The notes below the pieces were generated by a model. The model did no database searches, had not been told where the DNA came from, and saw only the letters and a program-made list of their open reading frames with translations. A program made the translations under genes and the position numbers. A DNA stretch of 64,000 nt from Calliopsis andreniformis (taxonomy: Eukaryota; Arthropoda; Insecta; Hymenoptera; Andrenidae): the NCBI RefSeq assembly GCF_051401765.1, contig NW_027480449.1, positions 3,968,001-4,032,000 of the forward strand, in the 5' to 3' direction. Shown here in pieces: positions 1-11,416 of this stretch (within the stretch, counting starts at the first letter, position 1; every line of letters starts with the position of its first letter).

Positions 1-329
1 TGAAGATTGAGGATTGATGATTGAGGATTGAGGATTGAGGGTTGAGGATTGAGTATTGAGGATTGAGGATTGAAGATTGAGGATTGAGGATTGAGGATTG
101 AGGATTTAAGGTTGAGTACTGAGGATTGAAGATTGAGAATTGAGGATTGAGGATTGAACATTGAGGACTGAGTGTTGAGTGTTGAGTGATGAGAATTGTT
201 GTTTGTGGATAGAGATTTGAAGATTGCAGATTGAGCATTGAGTATTGAAAACTGTGAATTGGGGATATTCTATTGAGGATTGAGAATTGTCACCTGATTG
301 TTCAGGACTGAGGGCTGGAGATTGAGGAT

Positions 330-1685
330 TCAGTATTGAGGATTCAGAATTGAGGTTTGAGGACTGAGGATTGAGGATTGAGGATTGAAGATTGAGTACT
401 GAGGATTGAAGATTGAGGATTGAGGATTGAGGGTTGAGGATTGAGGATGAGGGCTGAGGGTTGAGGATTGAGGTTTAAGGACTGAGGCCTGAGGATTGAG
501 GATTGAGAATTGAGGAATGAGGATTGAGTATTGAAGACTGAGGAAAGGGTATTGAGTATTAAGGACTGAAGATTGAGGATTGAGGATTGAGGATTGAGGG
601 TTGAGGATTGAGTATTGAGGATTGAGGATTGAAGATTGAGGATTGAGGATTGAGGATTGAGGATTTAAGGTTGAGTACTGAGGATTGACGATTGAGGATT
701 GAGGATTGAGCATTGAGGATTGAGGATTGAAGATTGAGGATTGGGTATTGCGGATTGAACATTGAGGATTGAGGATTGAGGATTGAGGACTGAAGATTGA
801 ATATTGATGATTGAAGATTGATGATTGAGGATTGAGGGTTGTGGATTGAGGACGAGGACTGAGGGTTGAGTATTGATGTCTGAGGTCTGAGGATTGAGGA
901 TTGAGGATTGAGAATTGAGGATTGAGCATTGAGGATTGAAGATTGAGGATTGGGTATTGAGGATTGATGATTGAGGATTGAGCATTGAGGATTGAAGATT
1001 GAGGACTTAGTGTTGAGGGTTGAGTGATGGGAATTGATCTTTGTGGATTGAGATTTGAAGATTGAAGAATGGGGATTGAGTATTGAAAACTGTGAATTGA
1101 GGATATTCTATTGATGATTGAGGATTGAAAATCGATTGTTGAGGACTGAGGGCTGAAGATTGAGGATTCATGATTAAGGATTCGGGATTGAGGTTTGAGG
1201 ACTGAGGATTGAGAGTTGAGGATTGAGGATTGAAGATTCACGATTGAGGATTGTGGATTGAGGATTGAGGATTGAACATTGAGGACTGAGTGTTGAGGGT
1301 TGAGTGATGAGAATTGATGTTTGTGGATAGAGGCTTGAAGGTTGAAGATTGTGTATTGAGTATTGAAAACTGTGAATTGAGGATATTCTATTGAGGATTC
1401 AGGATTGACAACTGATTGTTGAGGACACAGGTCTGAAGATTGAGGATTCAGGATTGAGGATTCAGAATTGAGGTTTGAGGACTGAGGATTGAGGATTGAA
1501 GATTGAGTATTGAGGATTGAAGATTGAGGATTGAGGATTGAGGATTGAGGATTGAGGATTGAGGGTTGAGGATTGAGGATTGAGGATTGAGGATTGAGGA
1601 TTGAAGATTGATTATTGAGGATTGAGGATTTAAGATTGAGTACTGAGGATTGAAGATTGAGAATTGAGGATTGAGGATTGAACAT
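330..1685 (-). other. 451-codon open reading frame, probably not a gene
   Basis: A run of SILNPQS-type heptapeptides interrupted by cassette-A translation (a stretch containing EYPQFTVFNTQY). The stop is the TGA made by a GGATTCA unit on the + strand. The S2 counterpart (45,030-46,043) has only 337 codons because the 328-bp insertion is missing. Such a length change without any constraint on the product is further evidence against coding function. Confidence 0.82.
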
Positions 1686-2842
1686 TGAGGACTGAGTGTT
1701 GAGTGTTGAGTGATGAGAATTGATGTTTGTGGATAGAGATTTGAAGATTGCAGATTGAGCATTGAGTATTGAAAACTGTGAATTGGGGATATTCTATTGA
1801 GGATTGAGTATTGTCACCTGATTGTTGAGGACTGAGGGCTGGAGATTGAGGATTCAGTATTGAGGATTCAGAATTGAGGTTTGAGGACTGAGGATTGAGG
1901 ATTGAGGATTGAAGATTGAGTATTGAGGATTGAAGATTGAGGATTGAGGATTGAGGATTGAGAATGAGGGCTGAGGGTTGAGGATTGAGGTTTAAGGACT
2001 GAGGACTGAGGATTGAGGATTGAGAATTGATGATTGAGGATTGAGGATTGAAGACTGAGGATTGGGTATTGAGGATTGACGATTGAGGATTGAGAATTGA
2101 GGATTGAGAATTGAAGATTGAGGATTGAAGATTGAGTATTGAGGATTGGAGGTTGAGGATTGAGGATTGAGGATTGAAGATTGAGGACTTAGTGTTGAGG
2201 GTTGAGTGATGGGAATTGATGTTTGTGGATTGAGATTTGAAGATTGAAGAATGGGGATTGATTATTGAAAACTGTGAATTGAGGTTATTCTATTGAGGAT
2301 TCAGGATTGACAACTGATTGTTGAGGACACAGGTCTGAAGATTGAGGATTCAGGATTGAGGATTCAGAATTGAGGTTTGAGGACTGAGGATTGAGGATTG
2401 GGGATTGAGGATTGACGATTGAGGATTGAGAATTGAGGATTGAGAATTGAGGATTGAGGATTGAGGATTGAAGATTGAGGATTGAAGATTGAGTATTGAT
2501 GATTGAAGATTGAGGATTGGGGACTGAGTGTTGAGGGTTGAGTGATGAGAATTGATGTTTGTGGATAGAGATTTGAAGATTGCAGATTGAGTATTGCGTA
2601 TGGAAAACTCTGAACTGTGGATATTCTTGTGAGGATTGAGGATTGACAACTGATAGTTGAGGACTGAGGGCTGAAGATTGAGGATTCAGGATTGAGGATT
2701 CAGGATTGTGGTTTGAGGACTGAGGATTGAGGATTGAGGAGTGAGGATTGAGGATTGAGGATTGAGCATTGAGGATTGAGGATTGAAGATTGAGGATTGG
2801 GTATTGCGGATTGAACATTGAGGATTGAGGATTGAGGATTGA

Positions 2843-2946
2843 GGACTGAAGATTGAATATTGATGATTGAAGATTGATGATTGAGGATTGAGGGTTGTGG
2901 ATTGAGGACGAGGACTGAGGGTTGAGTATTGATGTCTGAGGTCTGA
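2843..2946 (+). repeat. Cassette B, representative copy (104 bp)
   Basis: An ordered block with ATATTGA, TGATTGA, GGGTTGT, GGATTGA, the hexamer GGACGA, GGACTGA, GGGTTGA, GTATTGA, TGTCTGA or TGTTTGA, and GGTCTGA. It has fourteen heptamers and one hexamer. About 75 copies are seen, nearly all between 9.8 and 43.7 kb and in the matching part of S2. Domain I has only those near 849, 2905 and 47,267. The hexamer shifts the - strand reading frame, so each copy joins two frames. Confidence 0.85.
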
Positions 2947-4072
2947 GGATTGAGGATTGAGGATTGAGAATTGAGGATTGAGCATTGAGGATTGAAGATT
3001 GAGGATTGGGTATTGAGGATTGAAGATTGAGAATTGAGGATTGAGGATTGAACATTGAGGACTGAGTGTTGAGGGTTGAGTGATGAGAATTGATGTTTGT
3101 GGATAGAGATTTGAAGATTGCAGATTGGGTGTTGAGTATCGAAAACTGTGAATTGAGGATATTCTATTGGGGATTGAGGATTGACAACTGATTGTTGAGG
3201 ACTGAGGGCTGAAGATTGAGGATTCAGGATTGAGGATTCAGAATTGTTGTTTGAGGACTGAGGATTGAAGATTGAAGATTGAGTATTGGGTGTTGAGGAT
3301 TGAGGATTGAGGATTGAGGATTGAGGATGAGGGTTGAGGGTTGAAGATTGAGGTTTGAGGACTCAGGACTGAGGATTGAGGATTGAGAATTGAGGATTGA
3401 GGATTGAGGATTGAAGATTGAGGATGGGGTATTGAGGATTGAAGAGTGAGGATGGCGGATGGGCGATTGAGGATTGAGGATTGAAGATTGAGTATTCAGG
3501 ATTGGAAATTGGCGATTGAGGATTGAGGATTGAGGATCGAGGATTGAGGATTGAGGATTGAAGATTGAGTATTGAGGATTGAAGATTGAGGATTGAGGAT
3601 TGAGGATTGAGGATTGAGGATTGAGTATTGAAGATTGAGGATTGATGATTGAGGATTGAGGATTGAGGGTTGAGGATTGAGTATTGAGGATTGAGGATTG
3701 AAGATTGAGGATTGAGGATTGAGGATTGAGGATTTAAGGTTGAGTACTGAGGATTGAAGATTGAGAATTGAGGATTGAGGATTGAACATTGAGGACTGAG
3801 TGTTGAGTGTTGAGTGATGAGAATTGTTGTTTGTGGATAGAGATTTGAAGATTGCAGATTGAGCATTGAGTATTGAAAACTGTGAATTGGGGATATTCTA
3901 TTGAGGATTGAGAATTGTCACCTGATTGTTCAGGACTGAGGGCTGGAGATTGAGGATTCAGTATTGAGGATTCAGAATTGAGGTTTGAGGACTGAGGATT
4001 GAGGATTGAGGATTGAAGATTGAGTACTGAGGATTGAAGATTGAGGATTGAGGATTGAGGGTTGAGGATTGA

Positions 4073-4120
4073 GGATGAGGGCTGAGGGTTGAGGATTGAG
4101 GTTTAAGGACTGAGGCCTGA
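4073..4120 (+). repeat. Cassette C, representative copy
   Basis: Short block led by a hexamer GGATGA (GAATGA or AGATGA elsewhere), followed by GGGCTGA, GGGTTGA, GGATTGA, GGTTTAA or GGTTTGA, and GGACTGA. Other copies are near 5269, 8010, 12909, 15110, 18030, 19228, 27236, 27388, 33368, 33517, 34645, 34798 and their S2 and M2 counterparts. Confidence 0.8.
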
Positions 4121-4995
4121 GGATTGAGGATTGAGAATTGAGGAATGAGGATTGAGTATTGAAGACTGAGGAAAGGGTATTGAGTATTAAGGACTGAAGA
4201 TTGAGGATTGAGGATTGAGGATTGAGGATTGAGGATTGAGGGTTGAAGATTGAGTATTGAGGATTGATGATTGAGGATTGAGCATTGAGGATTGAAGATT
4301 GAGGACTTAGTGTTGAGGGTTGAGTGATGGGAATTGATCTTTGTGGATTGAGATTTGAAGATTGAAGAATGGGGATTGAGTATTGAAAACTGTGAATTGA
4401 GGATATTCTATTGATGATTGAGGATTGACAATTGATTGTTGAGGACTGAGGGCTGAAGATTGAGGATTCATGATTAAGGATTCGGGATTGAGGTTTGAGG
4501 ACTGAGGATTGAGAGTTGAGGATTGAGGATTGAAGATTCACGATTGAGGATTGTGGATTGAGGATTGAGGATTGAACATTGAGGACTGAGTGTTGAGGGT
4601 TGAGTGATGAGAATTGATGTTTGTGGATAGAGGCTTGAAGGTTGCAGATTGTGTATTGAGTATTGAAAACTGTGAATTGAGGATATTCTATTGAGGATTC
4701 AGGATTGACAACTGATTGTTGAGGACACAGGTCTGAAGATTGAGGATTCAGGATTGAGGATTCAGAATTGAGGTTTGAGGACTGAGGATTGAGGATTGAA
4801 GATTGAGTATTGAGGATTGAAGATTGAGGATTGAGGATTGAGGATTGAGGATTGAGGATTGAGGGTTGAGGATTGAGGATTGAGGATTGAGGATTGAGGA
4901 TTGAAGATTGAAGATTGATTATTGAGGATTGAGGATTTAAGATTGAGTACTGAGGATTGAAGATTGAGAATTGAGGATTGAGGATTGAACATTGA

Positions 4996-5198
4996 GGACT
5001 GAGTGTTGAGAGTTGAGTGATGAGAATTGATGTTTGTGGATAGAGATTTGAAGATTGCAGATTGAGCATTGAGTATTGAAAACTGTGAATTGGGGATATT
5101 CTATTGAGGATTGAGTATTGTCACCTGATTGTTGAGGACTGAGGGCTGGAGATTGAGGATTCAGTATTGAGGATTCAGAATTGAGGTTTGAGGACTGA
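4996..5198 (+). repeat. Cassette A, representative copy (203 bp, 29 heptamers)
   Basis: A fixed series of diverged heptamers. In order, key units are GTGTTGA, GTGATGA, GAATTGA, TGTTTGT, GGATAGA, GATTTGA, AGATTGC, GTATTGA, AAACTGT, GAATTGG, GGATATT, CTATTGA, a CACCTGA or CAACTGA unit, TTGTTGA, GGGCTGG, and two GGATTCA-type units. No indel breaks the register. Other copies, located by the AAACTGT unit, lie about every 0.3-2 kb, roughly 85 in the window; approximate positions are given in the segment entries. Subtypes include AAACTCT/GAACTGT (2602, 29046), AAACCTGT (25854, 29955) and GAATGGA (20232). It has no terminal inverted repeats or target duplications, so it is a diverged satellite block, not an inserted element. 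Confidence 0.88.
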
Positions 5199-6068
5199 GG
5201 ATTGAGGATTGAGGATTGAAGATTGAGTATTGAGGATTGAAGATTGAGGATTGAGGATTGAGGATTGAGAATGAGGGCTGAGGGTTGAGGATTGAGGTTT
5301 AAGGACTGAGGACTGAGGATTGAGGATTGAGAATTGATGATTGAGGATTGAGGATTGAAGACTGAGGATTGGGTATTGAGGATTGACGATTGAGGATTGA
5401 GAATTGAGGATTGAGAATTGAAGATTGAGGATTGAAGATTGAGTATTGAGGATTGGAGGTTGAGGATTGAGGATTGAGGATTGAAGATTGAGGACTTAGT
5501 GTTGAGGGTTGAGTGATGGGAATTGATGTTTGTGGATTGAGATTTGAAGATTGAAGAATGGGGATTGATTATTGAAAACTGTGAATTGAGGTTATTCTAT
5601 AGAGGATTCAGGATTGACAACTGATTGTTGAGGACACAGGTCTGAAGATTGAGGATTCAGGATTGAGGATTCAGAATTGAGGTTTGAGGACTGAGGATTG
5701 AGGATTGGGGATTGAGGATTGACGATTGAGGATTGAGAATTGAGGATTGAGAATTGAGGATTGAGGATTGAGGATTGAAGATTGAGGATTGAAGATTGAG
5801 TATTGATGATTGAAGATTGAGGATTGGGGACTGAGTGTTGAGGGTTGAGTGATGAGAATTGATGTTTGTGGATAGAGATTTGAAGATTGCAGATTGAGTA
5901 TTGCGTATGGAAAACTCTGAACTGTGGATATTCTAGTGAGGATTGAGGATTGACAACTGATAGTTGAGGACTGAGGGCTGAAGATTGAGGATTCAGGATT
6001 GAGGATTCAGGATTGTGGTTTGAGGACTGAGGATTGAGGATTGAGGAGTGAGGATTGAGGATTGAGGA

Positions 6069-8809
6069 TGAGGGTTGAGGGTTGAAGATTGAGGTTTGAG
6101 GACTCAGGACTGAGGATTGAGGATTGAGAATTGAGGATTGAGGATTGAGGATTGAAGATTGAGGATGGGGTATTGAGGATTGAAGAGTGAGGATGGCGGA
6201 TGGGCGATTGAGGATTGAGGATTGAAGATTGAGTATTCAGGATTGGAAATTGGCGATTGAGGATTGAGGATTGAGGATCGAGGATTGAGGATTGAGGATT
6301 GAAGATTGAGTATTGAGGATTGAAGATTGAGGATTGAGGATTGAGGATTGAGGATTGAGGATTGAGTATTGAAGATTGAGGATTGATGATTGAGGATTGA
6401 GGATTGAGGGTTGAGGATTGAGTATTGAGGATTGAGGATTGAAGATTGAGGATTGAGGATTGAGGATTGAGGATTTAAGGTTGAGTACTGAGGATTGAAG
6501 ATTGAGAATTGAGGATTGAGGATTGAACATTGAGGACTGAGTGTTGAGTGTTGAGTGATGAGAATTGTTGTTTGTGGATAGAGATTTGAAGATTGCAGAT
6601 TGAGCATTGAGTATTGAAAACTGTGAATTGGGGATATTCTATTGAGGATTGAGAATTGTCACCTGATTGTTCAGGACTGAGGGCTGGAGATTGAGGATTC
6701 AGTATTGAGGATTCAGAATTGAGGTTTGAGGACTGAGGATTGAGGATTGAGGATTGAAGATTGAGTACTGAGGATTGAAGATTGAGGATTGAGGATTGAG
6801 GGTTGAGGATTGAGGATGAGGGCTGAGGGTTGAGGATTGAGGTTTAAGGACTGAGGCCTGAGGATTGAGGATTGAGAATTGAGGAATGAGGATTGAGTAT
6901 TGAAGACTGAGGAAAGGGTATTGAGTATTAAGGACTGAAGATTGAGGATTGAGGATTGAGGATTGAGGATTGAGGATTGAGGGTTGAAGATTGAGTATTG
7001 AGGATTGATGATTGAGGATTGAGCATTGAGGATTGAAGATTGAGGACTTAGTGTTGAGGGTTGAGTGATGGGAATTGATCTTTGTGGATTGAGATTTGAA
7101 GATTGAAGAATGGGGATTGAGTATTGAAAACTGTGAATTGAGGATATTCTATTGATGATTGAGGATTGACAATTGATTGTTGAGGACTGAGGGCTGAAGA
7201 TTGAGGATTCATGATTAAGGATTCGGGATTGAGGTTTGAGGACTGAGGATTGAGAGTTGAGGATTGAGGATTGAAGATTCACGATTGAGGATTGTGGATT
7301 GAGGATTGAGGATTGAACATTGAGGACTGAGTGTTGAGGGTTGAGTGATGAGAATTGATGTTTGTGGATAGAGGCTTGAAGGTTGCAGATTGTGTATTGA
7401 GTATTGAAAACTGTGAATTGAGGATATTCTATTGAGGATTCAGGATTGACAACTGATTGTTGAGGACACAGGTCTGAAGATTGAGGATTCAGGATTGAGG
7501 ATTCAGAATTGAGGTTTGAGGACTGAGGATTGAGGATTGAAGATTGAGTATTGAGGATTGAAGATTGAGGATTGAGGATTGAGGATTGAGGATTGAGGAT
7601 TGAGGGTTGAGGATTGAGGATTGAGGATTGAGGATTGAGGATTGAAGATTGAAGATTGATTATTGAGGATTGAGGATTTAAGATTGAGTACTGAGGATTG
7701 AAGATTGAGAATTGAGGATTGAGGATTGAACATTGAGGACTGAGTGTTGAGAGTTGAGTGATGAGAATTGATGTTTGTGGATAGAGATTTGAAGATTGCA
7801 GATTGAGCATTGAGTATTGAAAACTGTGAATTGGGGATATTCTATTGAGGATTGAGTATTGTCACCTGATTGTTGAGGACTGAGGGCTGGAGATTGAGGA
7901 TTCAGTATTGAGGATTCAGAATTGAGGTTTGAGGACTGAGGATTGAGGATTGAGGATTGAAGATTGAGTATTGAGGATTGAAGATTGAGGATTGAGGATT
8001 GAGGATTGAGAATGAGGGCTGAGGGTTGAGGATTGAGGTTTAAGGACTGAGGACTGAGGATTGAGGATTGAGAATTGATGATTGAGGATTGAGGATTGAA
8101 GACTGAGGATTGGGTATTGAGGATTGACGATTGAGGATTGAGAATTGAGGATTGAGAATTGAAGATTGAGGATTGAAGATTGAGTATTGAGGATTGGAGG
8201 TTGAGGATTGAGGATTGAGGATTGAAGATTGAGGACTTAGTGTTGAGGGTTGAGTGATGGGAATTGATGTTTGTGGATTGAGATTTGAAGATTGAAGAAT
8301 GGGGATTGATTATTGAAAACTGTGAATTGAGGTTATTCTATTGAGGATTCAGGATTGACAACTGATTGTTGAGGACACAGGTCTGAAGATTGAGGATTCA
8401 GGATTGAGGATTCAGAATTGAGGTTTGAGGACTGAGGATTGAGGATTGGGGATTGAGGATTGACGATTGAGGATTGAGAATTGAGGATTGAGAATTGAGG
8501 ATTGAGGATTGAGGATTGAAGATTGAGGATTGAAGATTGAGTATTGATGATTGAAGATTGAGGATTGGGGACTGAGTGTTGAGGGTTGAGTGATGAGAAT
8601 TGATGTTTGTGGATAGAGATTTGAAGATTGCAGATTGAGTATTGCGTATGGAAAACTCTGAACTGTGGATATTCTAGTGAGGATTGAGGATTGACAACTG
8701 ATAGTTGAGGACTGAGGGCTGAAGATTGAGGATTCAGGATTGAGGATTCAGGATTGTGGTTTGAGGACTGAGGATTGAGGATTGAGGAGTGAGGATTGAG
8801 GATTGAGGA
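6069..8809 (+). repeat. 2,741-bp higher-order repeat, copy 2
   Basis: This is the tandem partner of 3,328-6,068 and matches it almost base for base. One difference seen is CTATTGA here, near 8339, against CTATAGA in copy 1. Cassette A occurs at about 6616, 7126, 7406, 7820, 8314 and 8651. The copy ends where the sequence changes to the diverged hinge with GGATTAC. The S2 counterpart retains only one 2,741-bp unit (47,686-50,426). Confidence 0.92.
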
Positions 8810-9040
8810 TTACGCTTGAGGATTCAGGGTTGAGGATCGAGGATTGAAGAGAGAGGACTGAGTGTTGAGGATAGAGTGTTGAGAATTGATGTTTCAGGAT
8901 TGAGATTTGATTATTGAAAATTGTGGATTGCGTATTGGACCATGAGAAATCAGAATACTCTATTGAGTATTGAGAATTGAGGATTGATGGTTGAGTGTTG
9001 AGGATTGGTGGTTGAGGGTTTTGTTTTGAATATTGAGGAT
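8810..9040 (+). repeat. Diverged hinge segment of the array
   Basis: This is the most degenerate part of the super-repeat. It holds units such as AGAGAGA, ACCATGA, GAAATCA, GAATACT, GGGTTTT and GTTTTGA, yet it still parses into heptamers with a single hexamer (GCTTGA near 8814). The order of its central units resembles cassette A (an AAATTGT-like unit, then a unit ending ATACT, then CTATTGA), so it is probably an old, decayed cassette A. It occurs once per super-repeat; the other copy is at 50,427-50,657. Confidence 0.8.
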
Positions 9041-9469
9041 TGAGGATTGAGGATTTAGGATTGAAGATTGAGGATTGAAGATTGAGGATTGAGTATTGAA
9101 GATTGAGGATTGGGGATTGAGGATTGAGGATTGAGCGTTGAGGATTGAAGATTGAGGACTGTGGATTGAGGATTGAAGATTGACGATTGAGGATTGTGGA
9201 TTGAGGATTGAGGATTGAACATTGAGGACTGAGTGTTGAGGGTTGAGTGATGAGAATTGATGTTTGTGGATAGAGGCTTGAAGGTTGCAGATTGTGTATT
9301 GAGTATTGAAAACTGTGAATTGAGGATATTCCATTGAGGATTCAGGATTGACAACTGATTGTTGAGGACTCAGGGCTGAAGATTGAGGATTCAGGGTTGA
9401 GGATTCAGAATGGAGGTTTGAGGACTGAGGATTAAGGATTGAAGATTGAGTATTGAGGATTGAAGATTG
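9041..9469 (+). repeat. Heptamer satellite linking hinge and 1,534-bp repeats
   Basis: Mostly plain GGATTGA, AGATTGA and GTATTGA units, with one cassette A at about 9307 that reads CCATTGA in place of CTATTGA. It corresponds to 50,658-51,093 in S2 (offset 41,617, changing to 41,624 through one extra heptamer). No other feature is seen. Confidence 0.85.
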
Positions 9470-11003
9470 AGGATTGAGGATTGAGGATTGAGGATTGAGG
9501 ATTGAGGATTGAGGATTGAGGATGATGGCTGAGGGTTGAGGATTGAGGTTTGAGGACTGAGGACTGAGGATTGAGGATTGAGAATTGAGGATTGAGGATT
9601 GAGTATTGAAGATTGAGGATTGGGTATTGAGGATTGAAGAATGAGGATTGAGGATTGAGGATTGAGGATTGAGGATTGAAGATTGAGTATTGAGGTTTGA
9701 AGACTGACGATTGAGGGTTGAGGATTGAGGATTGAGGATTGAGGATTGAAGATTGAGTATTGAGGATTGAAGATTGAGGATTGAGGATTGAGGATTGAGG
9801 ATTGAGGATTGAAAATTGAAGATTGGGGACTGAGTGTTGAGGGTTGAGTGATGAGAACTGGTGTTTGTGGATAGAGATTCAAAGATTGCAGATTGAGTAT
9901 TGAGTATTGAAAACTGTGAATTGATGATATTCTATTGAGGATTGAGAATTGACAACAGATTGTTGAGGACTGAGGTCTGAAGATTGAGGATTCAGGATTG
10001 AGGTTTCAGGATTGAGGTTTGAGGACTGAGGATTGAGGATTGGGGATTGAGGATTGAGGATTGAGGATTGAAGAAAGAGGATTGGGTATTGCGGATTGAA
10101 CATTGAGGATTGGGGATTGAGGATTGAGGATTGAGGATTGAGGACTGAAGATTGAATATTGATGATTGATAATTGAGGATTGAGGATTGATGGTTGTGGA
10201 TTGAGGACGAGGACTGAGGGTTGAGTATTCATGTTTGAGGTCCGAGCATTGAGGATTTAGGATTGAGGATTGAAGATTGAATATTGATGATTGATAATTG
10301 AGGATTGAGGATTGATGGTTGTGGATTGAGGACGAGGACTGAGGGTTGAGTATTCATGTTTGAGGTCCGAGCATTGAGGATTGAGGATTGAGGATTGAGG
10401 ATTGAGGATTGAGGATTGAGGATTGAAGATTGAGGATTGGGTATTGAGGATTGAAGAATGAGGATTGAGGATTGAGGATTGAGGCCTGAGGATTGAGAAT
10501 TGGGAACTGAGGATGAGGACTGAGGGCTGAGGGTTGAGGTTTGAGGAATGAGGATTGGGGGTTGAGGATTGAGGATTGAGGATTGAGGATTGAAGACTGA
10601 ATATTGATGATTGAAGATTGACGATTGAGGATTAGGGTTGTGGATTGAGGACGAGGACTGAGGGTTGGGTATTGATGTTTGAGGTATGAGGATTGAGGAC
10701 TGAGGATTGAGAATTGAGGATTGAGGATTGAGGATTGAAGATTGAGGATTGGGTATTGAGGATTGAAGAATGAGGATTGAGGATTGAGGACTGAGGATTG
10801 AGGATTGAAGATTGAGTATTGAGGATTGAAGATTGATGATTGTGGATTGAGGATTGAGGATTGAGTATTGAAGATTGAGGATTGGGGATTGAGGATTGAC
10901 GATTGAGGATTGAGCATTGAGGATTGAGAATTGAGGATTGAGGATTGAAGATTGAGGATTGGGTATTGAGGATTGAAGAATGAGAACTGAGGATTGAGGA
11001 TTG
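9470..11003 (+). repeat. 1,534-bp higher-order repeat, copy 1
   Basis: This is the first of two tandem 1,534-bp units; landmarks repeat at +1534. I count six hexamers: GGATGA at about 9520, GGACGA at about 10206, 10331 and 10650, GGATGA at about 10512 and GGATTA at about 10631. This fits 7 x 220 - 6 = 1534. It holds cassette A at about 9908 and is the first region dense in cassette B. Left and right limits are within about 20 bp. Confidence 0.88.
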
Positions 11004-11416
11004 AGGATTGAGGATTGAGGATTGAGGATTGAGGATTGAGGATTGAGGATTGAGGATGATGGCTGAGGGTTGAGGATTGAGGTTTGAGGACTGAGGACTG
11101 AGGATTGAGGATTGAGAATTGAGGATTGAGGATTGAGTATTGAAGATTGAGGATTGGGTATTGAGGATTGAAGAATGAGGATTGAGGATTGAGGATTGAG
11201 GATTGAGGATTGAAGATTGAGTATTGAGGTTTGAAGACTGACGATTGAGGGTTGAGGATTGAGGATTGAGGATTGAGGATTGAAGATTGAGTATTGAGGA
11301 TTGAAGATTGAGGATTGAGGATTGAGGATTGAGGATTGAGGATTGAAAATTGAAGATTGGGGACTGAGTGTTGAGGGTTGAGTGATGAGAACTGGTGTTT
11401 GTGGATAGAGATTCAA
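10229..11416 (-). other. 395-codon open reading frame across the 1,534-bp junction, probably not a gene
   Basis: SILNPQS repeats. It exists because two tandem 1,534-bp units are joined; the same start in the upstream unit gives 163 codons (9,391-9,882), and S2 gives 309 (50,577-51,506). Length depends on repeat copy number, as expected for a chance frame. Confidence 0.82.

Larger units (their letters stand above)
1..3327 (+). repeat. Domain I unit, long variant (left end cut by window)
   Basis: This is a diverged longer member of the 2.7-kb family that follows it. Base 1 aligns to base 3629 (offset 3628), and from base 961 the offset becomes 3300. It carries cassette A at about 248, 1085, 1365, 1771, 2268, 2602 and 3140. 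It also has two cassette-B copies (hexamer GGACGA at about 849 and 2905), which its 2,741-bp neighbours lack. The extra 328 bp relative to the S2 counterpart lies at about 598-957 and looks like a patchwork insertion. The S2 counterpart is 44,386-47,685. No gene is seen. Confidence 0.85.
3328..6068 (+). repeat. 2,741-bp higher-order repeat, copy 1
   Basis: This is the first of two tandem 2,741-bp units. Equivalent landmarks sit exactly 2,741 bp apart, for example the rare GGAAAGG unit near 4170 and 6911. The unit parses into 392 units. I count exactly three hexamers (near 3327, 4073 and 5269), and 7 x 392 - 3 = 2741. Cassette A occurs at about 3875, 4385, 4665, 5079, 5573 and 5911. Cassette B is absent. 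Ends are placed to within about 20 bp because the junction lies in plain GGATTGA units. Confidence 0.92.

Noticed and set aside
2843..2946. Cassette B as a regulatory site because of its rare CG dinucleotide
   Set aside because: The CG comes from the recurrent GGACGA hexamer; nothing else supports a binding site.
4996..5198. Cassette A as a mobile element or captured gene fragment
   Set aside because: It stays in the heptamer register, lacks terminal repeats and target duplications, and grades into plain satellite at both ends.
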